Shown: positions 25,806-34,201, counted from the stretch's first letter. The stretch is DNA of 43,280 nt from Pyrinomonadaceae bacterium (GCA_014534425.1 JACVRN010000036.1:1-43280), one strand, 5' to 3'. A program made the numbers and translations. Notes: generated from the sequence alone by a model not told the origin.

Positions 25806-26792
25806 CTACCAGCGAATCAAAACTCCGCCCCAGGTGACGCCGCCGCCGAAGGATGCCAGCAGCACGTAGTCGCCTTCTTTCACGCGTCCAGCCTCAACGC
25901 ACTCGTCCAGCGCAATCGGAATCGAAGCCGAAGAGGTGTTGCCGTGCATGGCTATGTTGGAATAGATGCGCTCCGGGTCAACGTCCAGCTTACCAGCCAC
26001 AGCGTCCGTGATGCGCTGGTTAGCCTGATGCGGGATGAAGAGTGCGACATCTTCTGCTCGCACGCCCGCTTCCTCCAGCACCTCGCGCGAAACATCCGCC
26101 ATAGAGCGCACGGCCACCTTAAAAAGCTCGTTGCCCTTCATCTTGTAGAAGTGTAGGCCCTGCGCGATTGTTTCAGGAGTTGTGCCGAGACGAGTTCCTC
26201 CGCCAGGCGCATAAAGCTGCTCGGCAAAGCGACCGTCCGAGCGTATGCGTGAAGCCAAAATACCGCGCCCTTCTTCAACCGCGCCCAGAATGGCCGCGCC
26301 CGCCCCGTCACCGAAGATGACGCACGTAGAGCGGTCTGTGTAATCCACGTACTGCGTCAGGACTTCCGCGCCTATGACTAAAGCCAGGCGCGACTGTCCG
26401 CAGCGAACCATGGTGTTGGCGAGCGTCAGTCCGTAAAGAAAGCCTGAGCAGGCTGCGGCTAGGTCAAAGGCTGCGGCGTTGTTGGCTCCAAGCTCTGCCT
26501 GAATCAGGCAGCCCGTGGAAGGAAGAATCTGGTCAGGAGTGACCGTAGCACAGATGAGCAGGTCTATGTCCGAAGGGTCTATGCGCGCTCGCTCAATGGC
26601 CTGGCGCGCGGCGCGCACGGCAAAGAGCGAGGTATATTCTCCGGGAGCGGCCTTGCGCCTCTGCTTAATCCCCGTGCGCGAGGTAATCCATTCGTCGGAG
26701 GTCTCGACCATCTTCTCCAGATCGGCGTTCGTCAGAATGCCTTCCGGGTAAGCGTGGCCGGTGCCCAAAATACCTGCATTTACTGTTGCCAT
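25806..26792 (-). CDS. fabH: Beta-ketoacyl-ACP synthase III
   Basis: Starts fatty-acid synthesis by condensing acyl-CoA with malonyl-ACP. 328 residues. The catalytic triad is visible: Cys115 in AAACSGFLYG, His in IPHQANQRI and Asn in MHGNTSSASIP. The N-terminus GILGTGHAYPEGILTNADLE and the SDEWITSRTGI substrate loop are typical. Downstream of plsX with an 83-nt gap that contains a palindromic spacer. Confidence 0.97.
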   Translation of the reverse strand: MATVNAGILGTGHAYPEGILTNADLEKMVETSDEWITSRTGIKQRRKAAPGEYTSLFAVRAARQAIERARIDPSDIDLLICATVTPDQILPSTGCLIQAELGANNAAAFDLAAACSGFLYGLTLANTMVRCGQSRLALVIGAEVLTQYVDYTDRSTCVIFGDGAGAAILGAVEEGRGILASRIRSDGRFAEQLYAPGGGTRLGTTPETIAQGLHFYKMKGNELFKVAVRSMADVSREVLEEAGVRAEDVALFIPHQANQRITDAVAGKLDVDPERIYSNIAMHGNTSSASIPIALDECVEAGRVKEGDYVLLASFGGGVTWGGVLIRW

Positions 26793-26803
26793 CAGAACCC
26801 CTC

Positions 26804-26884
26804 AGTAAATGGTAAATAGTAAATGGTGAATAGAAGAAGCGTCTCGTCTATTTACCATTTACTATTCACTATTCACTATTTACC
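26804..26884. repeat. Long palindromic spacer with 7-bp tandem words (RGTAAAT family)
   Basis: The left arm reads AGTAAAT, GGTAAAT, AGTAAAT, GGTGAAT. The right arm is the reverse complement, with five words. The centre is AGAAGAAGCGTCTCGTCT. Its right arm supplies the last two codons and the TAG stop of plsX. Confidence 0.88.
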
Positions 26885-27937
26885 TGCTATCGCTAACTCT
26901 CTGGCGTTGGTCTGTGCGATGCCAGCTTCAATGCGCTCGCTGGCGCGGTGTTCGGAAAACTCTTTGACGCTGCGAATGGCGCTGCGAATGGCGCGTGCAT
27001 TTGAGCTTCCGTGCCCTATGACCACAATCTGCCTGACGCCCAAAAGGGGCGCGCCGCCGTACTCCGTATAATCGAGCCGCTTCTTGATATTCCTGAACGC
27101 GGGCCGTGCCAGCATAGCGCCCGCCTTCGTTATCGCCGAAGCCGAAAGCTCCCTTCGAATCATGGAGAGCATAGCATCGGTCAAGCCTTCCGACAGTTTC
27201 AACATCACGTTGCCCGTAAAGCCGTCCGTGACGATAACGTCAACCGCGCCCGTGAAAACGTCTCGGCCCTCTACGTTGCCAACGAAATTGAGGCTCGTTA
27301 AATCCCTCAGCAAAGGGAAAGCCTCTTTCGTCAAGTCGTTCCCCTTGGCCTCTTCTTCGCCTATGCTCATGAGGCCGACCGTAGGGCGCATAGTCCCAAG
27401 CACGGCGCGCGAATAAGCGTCGCCCATAATAGCAAACTGCGCCAGATGATGCGGCTTGCACTCTGCGTTCGCGCCCACGTCTAAAAGAAGCGTTGGCTTT
27501 CCGCTCTTGGTCGGAATCAGTGCGGCGAGCGCGGGCCTATCTACGCCGGGCAGCATTCCTATCACCATCTTGGCCGTAGCCATAGCCGCGCCCGTATTGC
27601 CTGCGGAAACAAACCCGTCCGCCTGCCCCTCTGTGACAAGCCGCGTTCCGACTCTCAAAGAACTCTTCTTCTTACGACGGACTGCGGTCGCCACAGGCTC
27701 GTCCATGCCTATGACTTCCGCCGCCTCAACAAGCTCGATGCCACGATCACCCTGTCCGCGCCAGCCGCAGCGACGAAGCTCCGGGCCTACGATTTCGGGC
27801 TGGCCGACCAGGATAACGCCTATGCCGAAGTCGCGCGCCGCAGCCAGAGCGCCGTCAATCTCCGCGTGCGGCGCATGATCCGAACCCATCGCGTCGAGTA
27901 CGACCTTGCCGGTCAGTTGATGCGGGCCACGCTTCAT
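26876..27937 (-). CDS. plsX: Phosphate acyltransferase PlsX
   Basis: Makes acyl-phosphate from acyl-ACP for phospholipid synthesis. 353 residues. Diagnostic segments are VVLDAMGSDHAPHAEIDGAL, SAGNTGAAMATAKMVIG, LLDVGANAECKPHHLAQFA, VIVTDGFTGNVMLKLSEG and YGGAPLLGVRQIVVIGHGSS. The C-terminal Gly-Lys and the stop codon are encoded inside the palindromic repeat at 26804-26884, so insertion of the repeat appears to have reshaped the end of the protein. The rpmF-plsX-fabH order is a common bacterial arrangement. Confidence 0.97.
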   Translation of the reverse strand: MKRGPHQLTGKVVLDAMGSDHAPHAEIDGALAAARDFGIGVILVGQPEIVGPELRRCGWRGQGDRGIELVEAAEVIGMDEPVATAVRRKKKSSLRVGTRLVTEGQADGFVSAGNTGAAMATAKMVIGMLPGVDRPALAALIPTKSGKPTLLLDVGANAECKPHHLAQFAIMGDAYSRAVLGTMRPTVGLMSIGEEEAKGNDLTKEAFPLLRDLTSLNFVGNVEGRDVFTGAVDVIVTDGFTGNVMLKLSEGLTDAMLSMIRRELSASAITKAGAMLARPAFRNIKKRLDYTEYGGAPLLGVRQIVVIGHGSSNARAIRSAIRSVKEFSEHRASERIEAGIAQTNARELAIAGK

Positions 27938-27946
27938 CTTGTAAAA

Positions 27947-28033
27947 GCAGTTTTCAGTTTTGAGTTTTCAGCTTTCAGTCGGGAAGAGCGTCTTGCTTTT
28001 ACTGAAAACTGAAAACTGAAGACTTAAAACTGT
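27947..28033. repeat. Long palindromic spacer with 7-bp tandem words (CAGTTTT family)
   Basis: The left arm reads CAGTTTT, CAGTTTT, GAGTTTT, CAGCTTT, CAGT. The right arm is the reverse complement with the same period (one word degenerate). The centre is CGGGAAGAGCGTCTTG. It fills the rpmF-plsX gap. Confidence 0.88.
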
Positions 28034-28035
28034 TC

Positions 28036-28221
28036 TTATGTCGTCGGTTCTACCTGGATAATTTCGCGGCCCTTGTAATAGCCGCACTTGGGGCAGACGC
28101 GGTGCGACTGGCGCGGCTCCTGGCAATTCGGGCAAATGGATGTTTGCGGCGCACGCAGCGCATCATGTGCGCGACGCTTGCGCGAGCGCGATTTTGAATG
28201 TCTTCGTTTTGGATTAGGCAT
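28036..28221 (-). CDS. rpmF: 50S ribosomal protein L32 (zinc-ribbon form)
   Basis: 61 residues. A basic N-terminus (MPNPKRRHSKSRSRKRRA) is followed by a zinc ribbon with Cys30, Cys33, Cys43 and Cys46 (CPNC, CPKC) and GYYKGREI. This is the Zn-binding form of L32. It sits between yceD and plsX, the conserved order in many bacteria. Confidence 0.98.
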   Translation of the reverse strand: MPNPKRRHSKSRSRKRRAHDALRAPQTSICPNCQEPRQSHRVCPKCGYYKGREIIQVEPTT

Positions 28222-28245
28222 TGCTTACTTCCTTATAAACTGTCT

Positions 28246-28761
28246 CTAAAATCGTAAATCCTTCAGCGCTCCCCAGCGCGGGTCTGTCTCATTGGACTCG
28301 CACTCGCAGGGATTTTCGTTGCGGTTAGCGCCGCAGACGGGGCACAGCCCCTCGCAATCTTCCGTGCACAGAGCGCGTGCGGGCAGCGTCAAAAGGACTT
28401 GCTCGCGCACAAGCTCGTCTATATCAATCACCTCGTCCTCGTAAACCGAGAGGCCGAGGTCTTCTTCCTGTAACTCTGCCGCTTCGCCTTCGACGTAATC
28501 CGCAGCCGGGACGTACGTTACGTCAAACGTTGTCTCTATAGGCAAGCTGACCTGTTTCAGGCAACGGTCGCAATCAACCTCTGCGCGGGCGGTGATTTGG
28601 CCCTGTAAGCGAACGTTGTGGCCGCTACGGCTGATGCGCCCTGTGACCTGCGGCGGCTCTATAAGGCGCGCGTGCTCGTCGTCCAGCACAAGCTCATCTG
28701 GCTCGTACCTGTGCTCGAACCTGCCGGACTGTCCTTCCAGTTTATCAAGCTCGATTCGCAC
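28246..28761 (-). CDS. yceD: YceD/DUF177 family protein
   Basis: Family implicated in 23S rRNA accumulation, normally encoded directly before rpmF as here (24-nt gap). 171 residues. The middle has VDCDRCL (C64, C67), an acidic segment with EDEVIDIDELVREQVLLTLP, then a cysteine-rich C-terminus with LCTEDCEGLCPVCG (132-143) and CEC (152-154). It ends in the DPRWGALKDL motif typical of the family. A consensus promoter lies 58 nt upstream, so it heads the fatty-acid/ETF operon. Confidence 0.93.
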   Translation of the reverse strand: MRIELDKLEGQSGRFEHRYEPDELVLDDEHARLIEPPQVTGRISRSGHNVRLQGQITARAEVDCDRCLKQVSLPIETTFDVTYVPAADYVEGEAAELQEEDLGLSVYEDEVIDIDELVREQVLLTLPARALCTEDCEGLCPVCGANRNENPCECESNETDPRWGALKDLRF

Positions 28762-28818
28762 GATTCACCCACCCTGATAATCATGGCGCTTCCGAGCAAC
28801 AAGCGCACAAAAGGTTGT

Positions 28819-28846
28819 ATTATAGCGGCTTGCGCGCTTGTGTCAA
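28819..28846 (-). promoter_or_regulatory. Consensus sigma70 promoter of the yceD-rpmF-plsX-fab-etf operon
   Basis: On the minus strand: TTGACA (28841-28846), 16-nt spacer, TATAAT (28819-28824). Both boxes are perfect. Transcription should start near 28812, about 50 nt before yceD. It lies in the 107-nt gap after the TPR gene. Confidence 0.85.
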
Positions 28847-28868
28847 CGCACCAGAGAAGCCTGCGATT

Positions 28869-30110
28869 TTACTGCTCCTTGTTACCGGCGCTTGATGATT
28901 TGAGCGCGTCCGTGATGACGGCATCTGCCAGCCGCTTGTCGCCGCACGTCACCAGACGACGCCCGTGCGCGCGTGCCACGTTGAAAAACGGGGCGTGCGG
29001 CGCAGTGCGCCTCGTAGTCTTCAGCATATTGCGCGCGGCTATGCCGTAGCGCGGCTCGCTGGAGGATTTCTCGCGCGCCGCCTGAAAACAGCTTCGCGCC
29101 TCCACTCTTTGGCCAGTCCTCAAGAGCACAAGCCCCAGCACGTAAAAGGCTGCGGCGTACCCGCTATCCATCCCAATGGCTTTGCGTAGATGGCGGGAGG
29201 CCATGCGGTCGTGCCCAAGCTGGTAATAGCAGCACCCGACCACGTAATGAGCTTCCGGCGAAGAGCGCACGGCCAGAGCGCGCTTGAACTCCTGCAAGGC
29301 ATCGCGCCAACGCTCTTCAGCCGCGAAGATTCTGCCCAGGCCATAATGGGCCGCGAACGACGAATCGTTGCGGCGAACGGCATCGCTCAAAAGCATCTTG
29401 GCGCTTTCGGCTTCGCCCTCGTCTCCGAGCGCAAGGCCGAGCAGTAGACAGACTCGGTCGTCGCCGGGCGCAAGGTCAAAGGCGCGTTGAAGGTAGCTGC
29501 GCGCGGGAGCCATGCGTCCGGCTCGGAAAAAGTATTCGCCTATGAAAGCGAGCAGAGAAATATTTTGCGGGGCCAGAGTGCTTGCGCGCTCAAGAGTCTG
29601 AAGGGCCTGTTCGGTCAAGCCTTCGGTCAGCAACTCCATCCCTTCCGCAATGTCCTGCGCGAAGTCTTCCGTCTGCGGCCCGCGATAGTCTGCGACTATC
29701 TCTGCGCGAACTCTCTCGCGCCGCTCTATCTCGTCGCGCTCGACCGAATCACGCTGGCAGCGCTCGTGCCACAAGCCTTCAAGCTTTTCACGGTCAACCG
29801 CGCCCGCCTCGCTCAAGAGCGCGATGAGCGATTCCAACAGCGCGTGGTCAAAGTAGGAGTTGCGCGCCTGCCTGAGCAGAAGGTTCAAGCTCTGCTCAAG
29901 GCGGTCAGTGATACGCATCAGCCGGTTTTCCAGTGCCGAAACTCGCTCCAGCAGATGCTCCTCCGGCCCCGCGCTCATCACGTCCGACTCGAACCTTCCG
30001 GTAGGCGGCTCCACAATCAACATCAAACGAGTGCCGCAACGCGTACACAACTCCTGCCCGAACGGATTCGCGGCAAGACATTTCTGGCAATAATAATTAA
30101 CGCTCTGCAT
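28869..30110 (-). CDS. TPR-repeat protein with N-terminal zinc ribbon
   Basis: 413 residues, no signal peptide, probably cytoplasmic. An N-terminal zinc ribbon is formed by C8, C11, C22 and C25 (YYCQKC, LCTRCG). A helical, partly coiled-coil segment (about 48-140) follows, then TPR repeats from about 155 to 360, for example NISLLAFIGEYFFRAGRMAP and SFAAHYGLGRIFAAEERWRD. The tail is basic. Such proteins act as scaffolds; no partner can be named. It is 62 nt after hbd, with a palindromic spacer in the gap, and probably ends the thiolase transcript. Confidence 0.85.
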   Translation of the reverse strand: MQSVNYYCQKCLAANPFGQELCTRCGTRLMLIVEPPTGRFESDVMSAGPEEHLLERVSALENRLMRITDRLEQSLNLLLRQARNSYFDHALLESLIALLSEAGAVDREKLEGLWHERCQRDSVERDEIERRERVRAEIVADYRGPQTEDFAQDIAEGMELLTEGLTEQALQTLERASTLAPQNISLLAFIGEYFFRAGRMAPARSYLQRAFDLAPGDDRVCLLLGLALGDEGEAESAKMLLSDAVRRNDSSFAAHYGLGRIFAAEERWRDALQEFKRALAVRSSPEAHYVVGCCYYQLGHDRMASRHLRKAIGMDSGYAAAFYVLGLVLLRTGQRVEARSCFQAAREKSSSEPRYGIAARNMLKTTRRTAPHAPFFNVARAHGRRLVTCGDKRLADAVITDALKSSSAGNKEQ

Positions 30111-30113
30111 ATA

Positions 30114-30171
30114 AAAAAGTCTGGAGAGTCTGGAGAGTGAAAAGAATCTAGTTGACTCTCTAGACTCTAAT
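30114..30171. repeat. Palindromic spacer with 9-bp tandem words (AGTCTNGAG family), copy 2
   Basis: A shorter relative of the repeat at 24119-24216. The left arm has AGTCTGGAG twice and the right arm has the reverse complement of AGTCTAGAG and AGTCAAC. It lies in the hbd-TPR gap. Confidence 0.8.
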
Positions 30172-30172
30172 T

Positions 30173-31018
30173 TCAGTATTCGTAAAATCCCCGGCCCGAT
30201 TTTCTGCCGAGCCAGCCCGCGTCCACGTATTTTTTCAGGAGCGGGCAGGGACGATACTTAGGGTCGCCCAAGCCTTCGTAAAGAACATTCATAATCGCCA
30301 GGCAGACATCAAGCCCTATGAAGTCCGCCAGGGTGAGCGGCCCCATGGGGTGATTCATGCCGAGCTTCATGATGCCGTCTATGCTCTCTCTAGTCGCCAC
30401 GCCTTCGTAGAGAGTGAAGACGGCCTCGTTAATCATGGGCATCAGCACTCGATTGGAGACGAAGCCGGGCGAATCGTTACACTCAAGCGGCGTCTTTCCC
30501 AGTTGCTCTGTCAGTGCGCGCACGCGCTCGAAGGTTTCGTCCGAAGTGGCTATGCCTCTGATTATCTCAACCAGCTTCATGACAGGCGCAGGATTCATGA
30601 AGTGCATGCCTATGACTTTATCGGGCCTTCGCGTCTGGGCGGCGATTTTTGTGATGGAGATGGACGAGGTGTTCGAGGCTAGTATCGCGTCCGCGCGGGT
30701 TATCTCGTCCAGGCGGCGAAAGACCTCCGACTTGATATTGAAATCTTCCGAGACGGCTTCGACCACAAGGCTTGCGTCCGAGAGCGCTTCCCATTCGGTC
30801 GTAGTCCTGATGCGAGAGATTATCTCCTGCTTCTCTTCCGCCCTGAGCCTCTCTTTGTCAACGTCTCGTTGCAGGCTCTTGTCAATAGTCTGAAGCCCAC
30901 GGTCTAGAAACTCCTGCTTGACATCACGCATGACGACCGAATAACCGGCGCGAGCGCACACCTGCGCTATGCCATTGCCCATAGTCCCCGCGCCTATCAC
31001 ACCAATCGTCTCGCTCAT
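30173..31018 (-). CDS. hbd: 3-hydroxybutyryl-CoA dehydrogenase
   Basis: NAD(P)-dependent interconversion of acetoacetyl-CoA and 3-hydroxybutyryl-CoA. 281 residues. The Rossmann motif [11 protein letters not shown] is at 9-19. Catalytic and substrate residues are Ser119 in SNTSS, His139 in GMHFMNP, Glu151 and the [16 protein letters not shown] segment. The C-terminal domain contains [18 protein letters not shown]. It is the short, stand-alone form (no hydratase domain). With the thiolase two genes upstream it forms an acetoacetyl-CoA module feeding either beta-oxidation or C4 synthesis; EtfAB nearby fits. Confidence 0.95.
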   Translation of the reverse strand: MSETIGVIGAGTMGNGIAQVCARAGYSVVMRDVKQEFLDRGLQTIDKSLQRDVDKERLRAEEKQEIISRIRTTTEWEALSDASLVVEAVSEDFNIKSEVFRRLDEITRADAILASNTSSISITKIAAQTRRPDKVIGMHFMNPAPVMKLVEIIRGIATSDETFERVRALTEQLGKTPLECNDSPGFVSNRVLMPMINEAVFTLYEGVATRESIDGIMKLGMNHPMGPLTLADFIGLDVCLAIMNVLYEGLGDPKYRPCPLLKKYVDAGWLGRKSGRGFYEY

Positions 31019-31042
31019 TCGTTAATCCAAAATCTAAAATCG

Positions 31043-31555
31043 CTACTCTCTCCAGTTGGGCATCTCTTTGGGCGGAACGTATTCGCGTTTGCGCTCCGTC
31101 CACCTGCCGACCGAGTTTGCGTCCGACGGCTCGTTCAGGAAAAAGTCGGAGCCGGTGCGCGCTTCCGTCAGGGGCCGCCGCTCGTAAAGCTCTTTGCCGT
31201 TTTCACCGAAGAGAAACCAGAAGGTATAAACGCAGACAGCCGTGCCTATGGGAAAGCTCATGGCGGACAGCACGCCCGCTATGATGGTCGCGGTCTTTGC
31301 CCAGCGCTTCCTCTTCAGCAACCCGAAGCCCGCGATTAATGACGGCACGCTGAAGATAAGCTGAAAGATGAAGCTGAAAATCAGGATGGCCGCGACCATC
31401 CCCATAGGGAACTCGCCCCTTGGAGCGCTTCTGCTCATCAAGTCCAGCATGATGTACGAGAAGATCATCATCATGAACATCATAAAAAGCTGGAAGCCCG
31501 CGTAACCCAGATGCGAGTAGGCGAGATATTTATTGTGCTCTTCCTTCGTAGCCAT
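31043..31555 (-). CDS. Multi-pass membrane protein, unknown function
   Basis: 170 residues, with three or four hydrophobic segments (about 16-40, 52-75, 87-113, the last ending in WFLFGENGKE) and a hydrophilic C-terminal tail rich in Arg, Glu and Pro. The Met-rich first helix (FMMFMMMIF) and an LLKRKRWAK loop resemble small DUF-type membrane proteins of acidobacteria, but no family is recognised with confidence. It lies 3 nt after the thiolase and 24 nt before hbd, so it is firmly inside their operon. Confidence 0.78.
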   Translation of the reverse strand: MATKEEHNKYLAYSHLGYAGFQLFMMFMMMIFSYIMLDLMSRSAPRGEFPMGMVAAILIFSFIFQLIFSVPSLIAGFGLLKRKRWAKTATIIAGVLSAMSFPIGTAVCVYTFWFLFGENGKELYERRPLTEARTGSDFFLNEPSDANSVGRWTERKREYVPPKEMPNWRE

Positions 31556-31558
31556 CGC

Positions 31559-32746
31559 TTATCTTTCCACAGCCATCGCCACAGCATTGCCTCCGCCTAG
31601 GCAGAGCGCGGCCAGCCCGCGATGCACGTTTCGACGCTTCATCTCGTAGAGCATTGTGGTCAGCACGCGCGAGCCGGATTGACCTATGGCGTGGCCGAGC
31701 GCGACCGCGCCGCCGTTGACGTTCACCTTCTTAGGGTCAAGCTCAAGCTCTCTGATAATCGCAATGGCCTGCACCGAGAAGGCTTCGTTTAGTTCAATCA
31801 AGTCCACCTCGTCGAGCGTCCATCCGGCTTTCTTCAATACGCGGCGTATGGCTTCGACGGGAGCCATCATGACAAGCTCCGGTTGGATGCCGCTTGTGGC
31901 CTGCGCCGCTATGCGGGCCAGAGGCTCGACGTTCATCTCACGCGCGCGGTCAAGCGAAGTGACGACCAGTGCGGACGCGCCGTCGTTGACGCCCGGAGCA
32001 TTTCCGGCAGTCACCGTTCCGCCCTCTTTGAAAGCGGGCTTCAATTTTCCAAGCGCTTCGATGGAAGCGTCCAGACGCACAGGCTCGTCCGTGTCGAAGA
32101 TGACCGGAGCGCCCTTCTTCTGCGGAATCTCTACCGCCAGGATTTCGTCTTTGAACCTTCCCTCCTTGATTGCCGCCGCAGCCTTGCGATGAGAATTGAA
32201 GGCGTACTCGTCCTGCTCCTGGCGTGTTACGTTGTAGCGCTCCGCCACTACCTCGCCCGTGTTGCCCATGTGATAGTTCTCAAAGGCGCACCACAATCCG
32301 TCGTGAATCATGGCGTCCACCAGCACGCCGTTTCCCAGGCGATAGCCTTCGCGCGCGTTCGGGATAAGATAAGGCGCGTTCGACATTGATTCCATGCCGC
32401 CGGCTACGACTACGTCCGAGTCGCCAAGCTGTATCCCCTGCGCGGCCATCATCACGGCTTTGAGTCCAGAGCCGCAGACTTTATTAATCGTCACGGCAGA
32501 GACGCCAAAGGGAATGTCGCCCTTGAGCGCAGCCTGGCGCGCGGGGTTCTGCCCGAGGCCGGCCTGTATGACGCAACCCATTATCACTTCGTCAACCTCT
32601 TTGGGACGAACGCCTGCACGTCGCACGGCTTCGCGCACAACCATCGCGCCCAGTTCCGTCGCCTTGAATCCCTTCAAAGCGCCCTGAAACTTTCCCGTAG
32701 GCGTGCGCGCCGCGCTGATGATGACGGCTTCCTTTCTCTCGCTCAT
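31559..32746 (-). CDS. atoB: Acetyl-CoA C-acetyltransferase (thiolase)
   Basis: Condenses two acetyl-CoA to acetoacetyl-CoA or runs the reverse thiolysis. The frame is open to 32782, but the ATG at 32746 has GAGGAG 7 nt upstream and gives the canonical start [20 protein letters not shown], 395 residues. Catalytic residues: Cys91 in [11 protein letters not shown], His352 in [10 protein letters not shown] and Cys382 in [10 protein letters not shown]. It heads the atoB-membrane protein-hbd-TPR transcript from a consensus promoter at 32842-32869. Confidence 0.96.
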   Translation of the reverse strand: MSERKEAVIISAARTPTGKFQGALKGFKATELGAMVVREAVRRAGVRPKEVDEVIMGCVIQAGLGQNPARQAALKGDIPFGVSAVTINKVCGSGLKAVMMAAQGIQLGDSDVVVAGGMESMSNAPYLIPNAREGYRLGNGVLVDAMIHDGLWCAFENYHMGNTGEVVAERYNVTRQEQDEYAFNSHRKAAAAIKEGRFKDEILAVEIPQKKGAPVIFDTDEPVRLDASIEALGKLKPAFKEGGTVTAGNAPGVNDGASALVVTSLDRAREMNVEPLARIAAQATSGIQPELVMMAPVEAIRRVLKKAGWTLDEVDLIELNEAFSVQAIAIIRELELDPKKVNVNGGAVALGHAIGQSGSRVLTTMLYEMKRRNVHRGLAALCLGGGNAVAMAVER

Positions 32747-32841
32747 AACTCGACTCCTCGGAACTAAAATAACAGGTGACAATTCACAGGCTAATAGCTT
32801 TAACTTGTTAACGGCTATCTATGACTGTTCATGTGTCTTCG

Positions 32842-32869
32842 ATTATACGTTGGCATCAAAGGGTGTCAA
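32842..32869 (-). promoter_or_regulatory. Consensus sigma70 promoter of the atoB operon
   Basis: Minus strand: TTGACA (32864-32869), 16 nt, TATAAT (32842-32847), both perfect. It predicts a leader of about 90 nt before atoB. It lies in the 405-nt divergent gap to 33152, which otherwise holds the palindrome at 32935-33024 and no gene. Confidence 0.85.
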
Positions 32870-32934
32870 GCAAGCGACTCTGGCTCCAAAGCAATAGCAG
32901 GTCAATTTGAAGATAAGTGTAATGGGAATTGGTT

Positions 32935-33024
32935 TTCACCACAGAGGCACAGAGTACGCAGAGGATGCACAGAGGAATTCAACTCTCTGTGCTATCTCTG
33001 TGTCCTCTGTGCCTCTGTGGTGAA
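32935..33024. repeat. Long palindromic spacer with CACAGAGG tandem words
   Basis: The arms start TTCACCACAGAGGCACAGAG and end with its reverse complement; about 40 bp each. Words of 8-11 bp built on CACAGAGG recur three to four times per arm. The centre is AATTCAACTC. It lies in the divergent gap between atoB and the sugar-nucleotide gene. Confidence 0.88.
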
Positions 33025-33151
33025 TATCAACCTTCTCTACACTCAATCTTGGATTGACCCTTTACCTCAAGAACGGCTTGATTGAAAAGGCGCGCGAGTG
33101 AGTGATAGACTTCGTGAGTTTTGAAGACTTAATCTCTTAATCATAAAAATC

Positions 33152-34201
33152 ATGCAGGCACTCATTCTAGCGGGCGGTAAGGGGACGAGGCTCAGGCCGT
33201 TGACCGTTTACACGCCGAAACCCATAGTCCCAATCTGCAATCGCCCTTTCCTGCTTTACCAGATTGACACGCTGCGCCGCGCAGGCATCAAGGACATCAC
33301 GCTCTCGCTCTCTTATCAGCCGCACAAGATTGAGCAACTCCTGGGCGACGGGAGCGACTACGGCGTCAATCTAAAGTACACGGTGGAGCCTCAGCCTATG
33401 GGCACAGCCGGGGCTTACAAGTACGCGGAAGACTTGATAAGAGAGCGCACGGTCGTCTTCAACGGCGACATTCTCACAGACCTGGACTTGAAGACCGTCA
33501 TACGCGAGCACAACGCCAGGGGCGCGACCGCCACGATAGTTCTCACGCCGGTAGATAACCCTACGGCTTACGGCCTTGTTGAGACGGAAGAGGACGGGCG
33601 CGTGCGCCGCTTTCTTGAAAAGCCCAAGGCGGACGAGATAACCGTCAACACCATCAACGCAGGCACGTACATACTTGAGCCTAAGGTTCTGGACTTCATC
33701 CCTGCGGGAGAGAATCATTCCTTCGAGTACGGGCTGTTCCCTACTTTATTAGAGCGCAAGGAAAAGTTCTTCGCGCACATTCCGCAACGCACCTACTGGA
33801 TAGACATAGGCACGCCGGAGCGATACCTGCAAGCGCACCTGGACTTGCTGGGGGGCCGCGTCGGTCGTATTCATCTAAAGGAGCGGCGTGGTAATTTCGA
33901 CTCGGCCACAGCCGCAGAGATTGACGAGCTTTCGATGATAGGCGACGACTGCTTCATCAAGCCCGGCGCTGAAGTCATCAATAGCTGCATAGGCCCCGGC
34001 TGTTACATAGAAGAGAAGGCGCGCGTCGAAAACTCCGTCCTCTGGCCGCACACGCGCGTAGGCTCAAACGCACAGGTCATAGGGGCCATCACCGGGCGAG
34101 GCTGTCACATAGGCCGCTCGGCTCACATTGGCCCTGGCGCGGTCTTAGGCGATAAGACTTCCATCACGGATTATTCGCAGACCGGAGGCGAAGGCGAGTG
34201 A
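33152..34201 (+). CDS. Sugar-1-phosphate nucleotidylyltransferase (GDP-mannose/NDP-glucose pyrophosphorylase type)
   Basis: Makes a nucleotide sugar for polysaccharide or glycan synthesis. 349 residues. The N-terminal nucleotidyltransferase domain has LILAGGKGTRLRPLT (5-18), TPKPIVPICNRPFL, FNGDILTDLDL and FLEKPKADE. From about residue 250 a left-handed beta-helix of hexapeptide-like repeats follows (CFIKPGAEVINSCIGPGCYI). The domain order matches mannose-1-phosphate guanylyltransferase-like proteins, but glucose or other substrates cannot be excluded. Its TGA stop overlaps the GTG start of the mutase (GTGA), indicating coupled translation and a shared pathway. Confidence 0.9.
   Translation: MQALILAGGKGTRLRPLTVYTPKPIVPICNRPFLLYQIDTLRRAGIKDITLSLSYQPHKIEQLLGDGSDYGVNLKYTVEPQPMGTAGAYKYAEDLIRERTVVFNGDILTDLDLKTVIREHNARGATATIVLTPVDNPTAYGLVETEEDGRVRRFLEKPKADEITVNTINAGTYILEPKVLDFIPAGENHSFEYGLFPTLLERKEKFFAHIPQRTYWIDIGTPERYLQAHLDLLGGRVGRIHLKERRGNFDSATAAEIDELSMIGDDCFIKPGAEVINSCIGPGCYIEEKARVENSVLWPHTRVGSNAQVIGAITGRGCHIGRSAHIGPGAVLGDKTSITDYSQTGGEGE

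Noticed and set aside
22780..28033. CRISPR-like look of short direct repeats
   Set aside because: Units are 7-9 bp with no unique spacers and are arranged as palindromes, not as repeat-spacer arrays.
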